NCBI RefSeq assembly: GCF_019492185.1
Contig: NZ_JAICCF010000002.1
Location: 1,116,001 to 1,180,000 of the forward strand
DNA from: Chitinophaga rhizophila
GTDB lineage: Bacteria; Bacteroidota; Bacteroidia; Chitinophagales; Chitinophagaceae
DNA length: 64,000 bases
Direction: 5' to 3'
The translations under genes and the position numbers were made by a program. Below, piece by piece: positions 63,297 to 64,000 of this stretch. A model generated the notes under the pieces. That model was not told the DNA's origin, made no database searches, and was given only the letters and a program-made list of their open reading frames with translations. The first letter of the stretch is position 1; every line of letters begins with the position of its first letter.

Positions 63297-64000
63297 TCAA
63301 CCGCCGCTCAGTCTTTGGATTCCGGCCTTCGCGCGCTGATCAAGCGAGTTTTTATAATCGTGCCCTTTCATGTCCAGACAGGACTGGTAATATTGCCTGG
63401 CTTTTGCTTTATCATTGCGCTTTTCGTATATATATCCCATCTGTAATGCTGCTCTGGCGGCGAAGTGTTCTGTTCTGTTAGCACCTGTTTTTACAGTAGC
63501 TTCGTACATCGTGATTGCATTGTCGTCCTGCCCTATTTCATCATAAATACGGCCCAGACGATAGGCATATTCCAGCTTTTCTTCCATCAGCGGAAAGTCT
63601 GCCGCCCGCTTAGGCTGCAGCAGCTTTAATGCTTCCTGGAAGAAACCGCCGTCGCTCAGCAAACGTGCCTTCAGCAATAACTGGTTAGGCCATCTGCCAC
63701 TCTTGGCGTCTTTGAGGGCCTGCTTGTCTGCATCTGTCTCTGTATTCCCCCTGGTCAATATCATATTGCGGTATTTATTAGCCGCATCCATATTTCCCCG
63801 GAGATAATAGTACCAGCTTAACCGCTGCAATCCCTCTTTCAGATAAAACCGGCCTTTGAACCGGTCTATGAATTTCTGCAAATAAACGTTCGCATCGTCA
63901 TCCTGCCTGCAAAGCTTCAATTGCCCTAAGACATAATAAACATAGGGAATCTCTTCGAATTGCACGCTGTCATTCCGTTCAGTCAGCACTTTTATACCCA
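63297..64000 (-). CDS. TPR-repeat protein, N-terminus cut by window edge
   Basis: About 234 C-terminal codons are visible; the frame stays open through base 64000, and the GTG at 63989 is just an internal codon. Helical repeats with TPR character: Y-V-Y-Y-V-L-G-Q-L-K-L-C, L-E-Y-A-Y-R-L-G-R-I-Y-D-E-I-G-Q-D-D-N-A-I-T-M-Y-E, and A-L-Q-M-G-Y-I-Y-E-K-R-N-D-K-A-K-A-R-Q-Y-Y. Bacteroidota proteins of this type are usually exported scaffold or envelope proteins; the start must be seen to tell. It lies upstream of recN on the same strand with an 88-nt gap. Confidence 0.75.
   Translation of the reverse strand, partial: GIKVLTERNDSVQFEEIPYVYYVLGQLKLCRQDDDANVYLQKFIDRFKGRFYLKEGLQRLSWYYYLRGNMDAANKYRNMILTRGNTETDADKQALKDAKSGRWPNQLLLKARLLSDGGFFQEALKLLQPKRAADFPLMEEKLEYAYRLGRIYDEIGQDDNAITMYEATVKTGANRTEHFAARAALQMGYIYEKRNDKAKARQYYQSCLDMKGHDYKNSLDQRAKAGIQRLSGG

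Overview
The window reads as chromosomal DNA of a Bacteroidota bacterium, most likely a Chitinophaga-like member of the Chitinophagaceae. The grounds are two tandem SusC/SusD outer-membrane uptake pairs, a flexirubin-type dialkylresorcinol (dar) operon, Bacteroidetes-only small families (DUF3467, DUF2795), several promoters that fit the TTG-N19-21-TAnnTTTG consensus, and a general lack of Shine-Dalgarno sites. I see no tRNA, rRNA, CRISPR array, prophage or insertion sequence. Genes are dense, intact and mostly core in character.

Layout. 1-2.4 kb: the 3' end of mnmA, a YD-repeat lipoprotein and an RsmB/NOP-type RNA methyltransferase. 2.5-6.9 kb: sucA-sucB (2-oxoglutarate dehydrogenase E1 and a two-lipoyl E2). 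7.1-9.6 kb: rpsT, a long palindromic element and a secreted M14 metallopeptidase. 9.7-18.4 kb (minus strand): a nine-gene dar/flexirubin-type operon in the order darA, darB, a small HTH-like protein, a BtrH-like thiol enzyme, ABC-2 exporter ATPase and permease, acyl carrier protein, ketosynthase, and a catalytically dead ketosynthase (chain-length-factor-like). 18.8-23.4 kb: a methyltransferase, a DUF2807 lipoprotein, guaA and a periplasmic-binding-protein-like lipoprotein.

23.6-32.6 kb is a DNA-repair neighbourhood. The ligase-associated set (MBL-fold exonuclease, ATP-dependent ligase, DEXH helicase, PdeM phosphoesterase) is present but split by an Lrp/AsnC regulator, an unknown exported protein and an LD-carboxypeptidase. 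A histone-deacetylase-family protein is translationally coupled to pdeM. Next comes a striking 385-bp array of exactly 35 units of 11 bp (32872-33256). It lies against the 3' end of a LexA-like XRE/S24 repressor. Two genes further on is a dinB-dnaE translesion-polymerase operon. The same ACTAA...TTAGT palindromes sit at the repressor's own promoter and at the dinB promoter, so these genes look like one self-contained damage-inducible mutagenesis circuit. The array and this circuit are the best candidates for something undescribed.

39.7-64 kb: lysC, an Ldh-family oxidoreductase, a DUF3467 protein, two SusCD pairs without nearby enzymes or sigma factors, an outer-membrane protein with an N-terminal helix-hairpin-helix domain and a partner barrel protein, a deoxynucleoside kinase, trpS, gatC, two lone LolD/MacB-type ATPases around a PduO-type cobalamin adenosyltransferase, a DUF2795 protein, a second palindromic element, fabI, recN and a TPR protein cut by the right edge. 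Hairpin terminators are unusually long and clear; several are 20-29 bp near-perfect palindromes.
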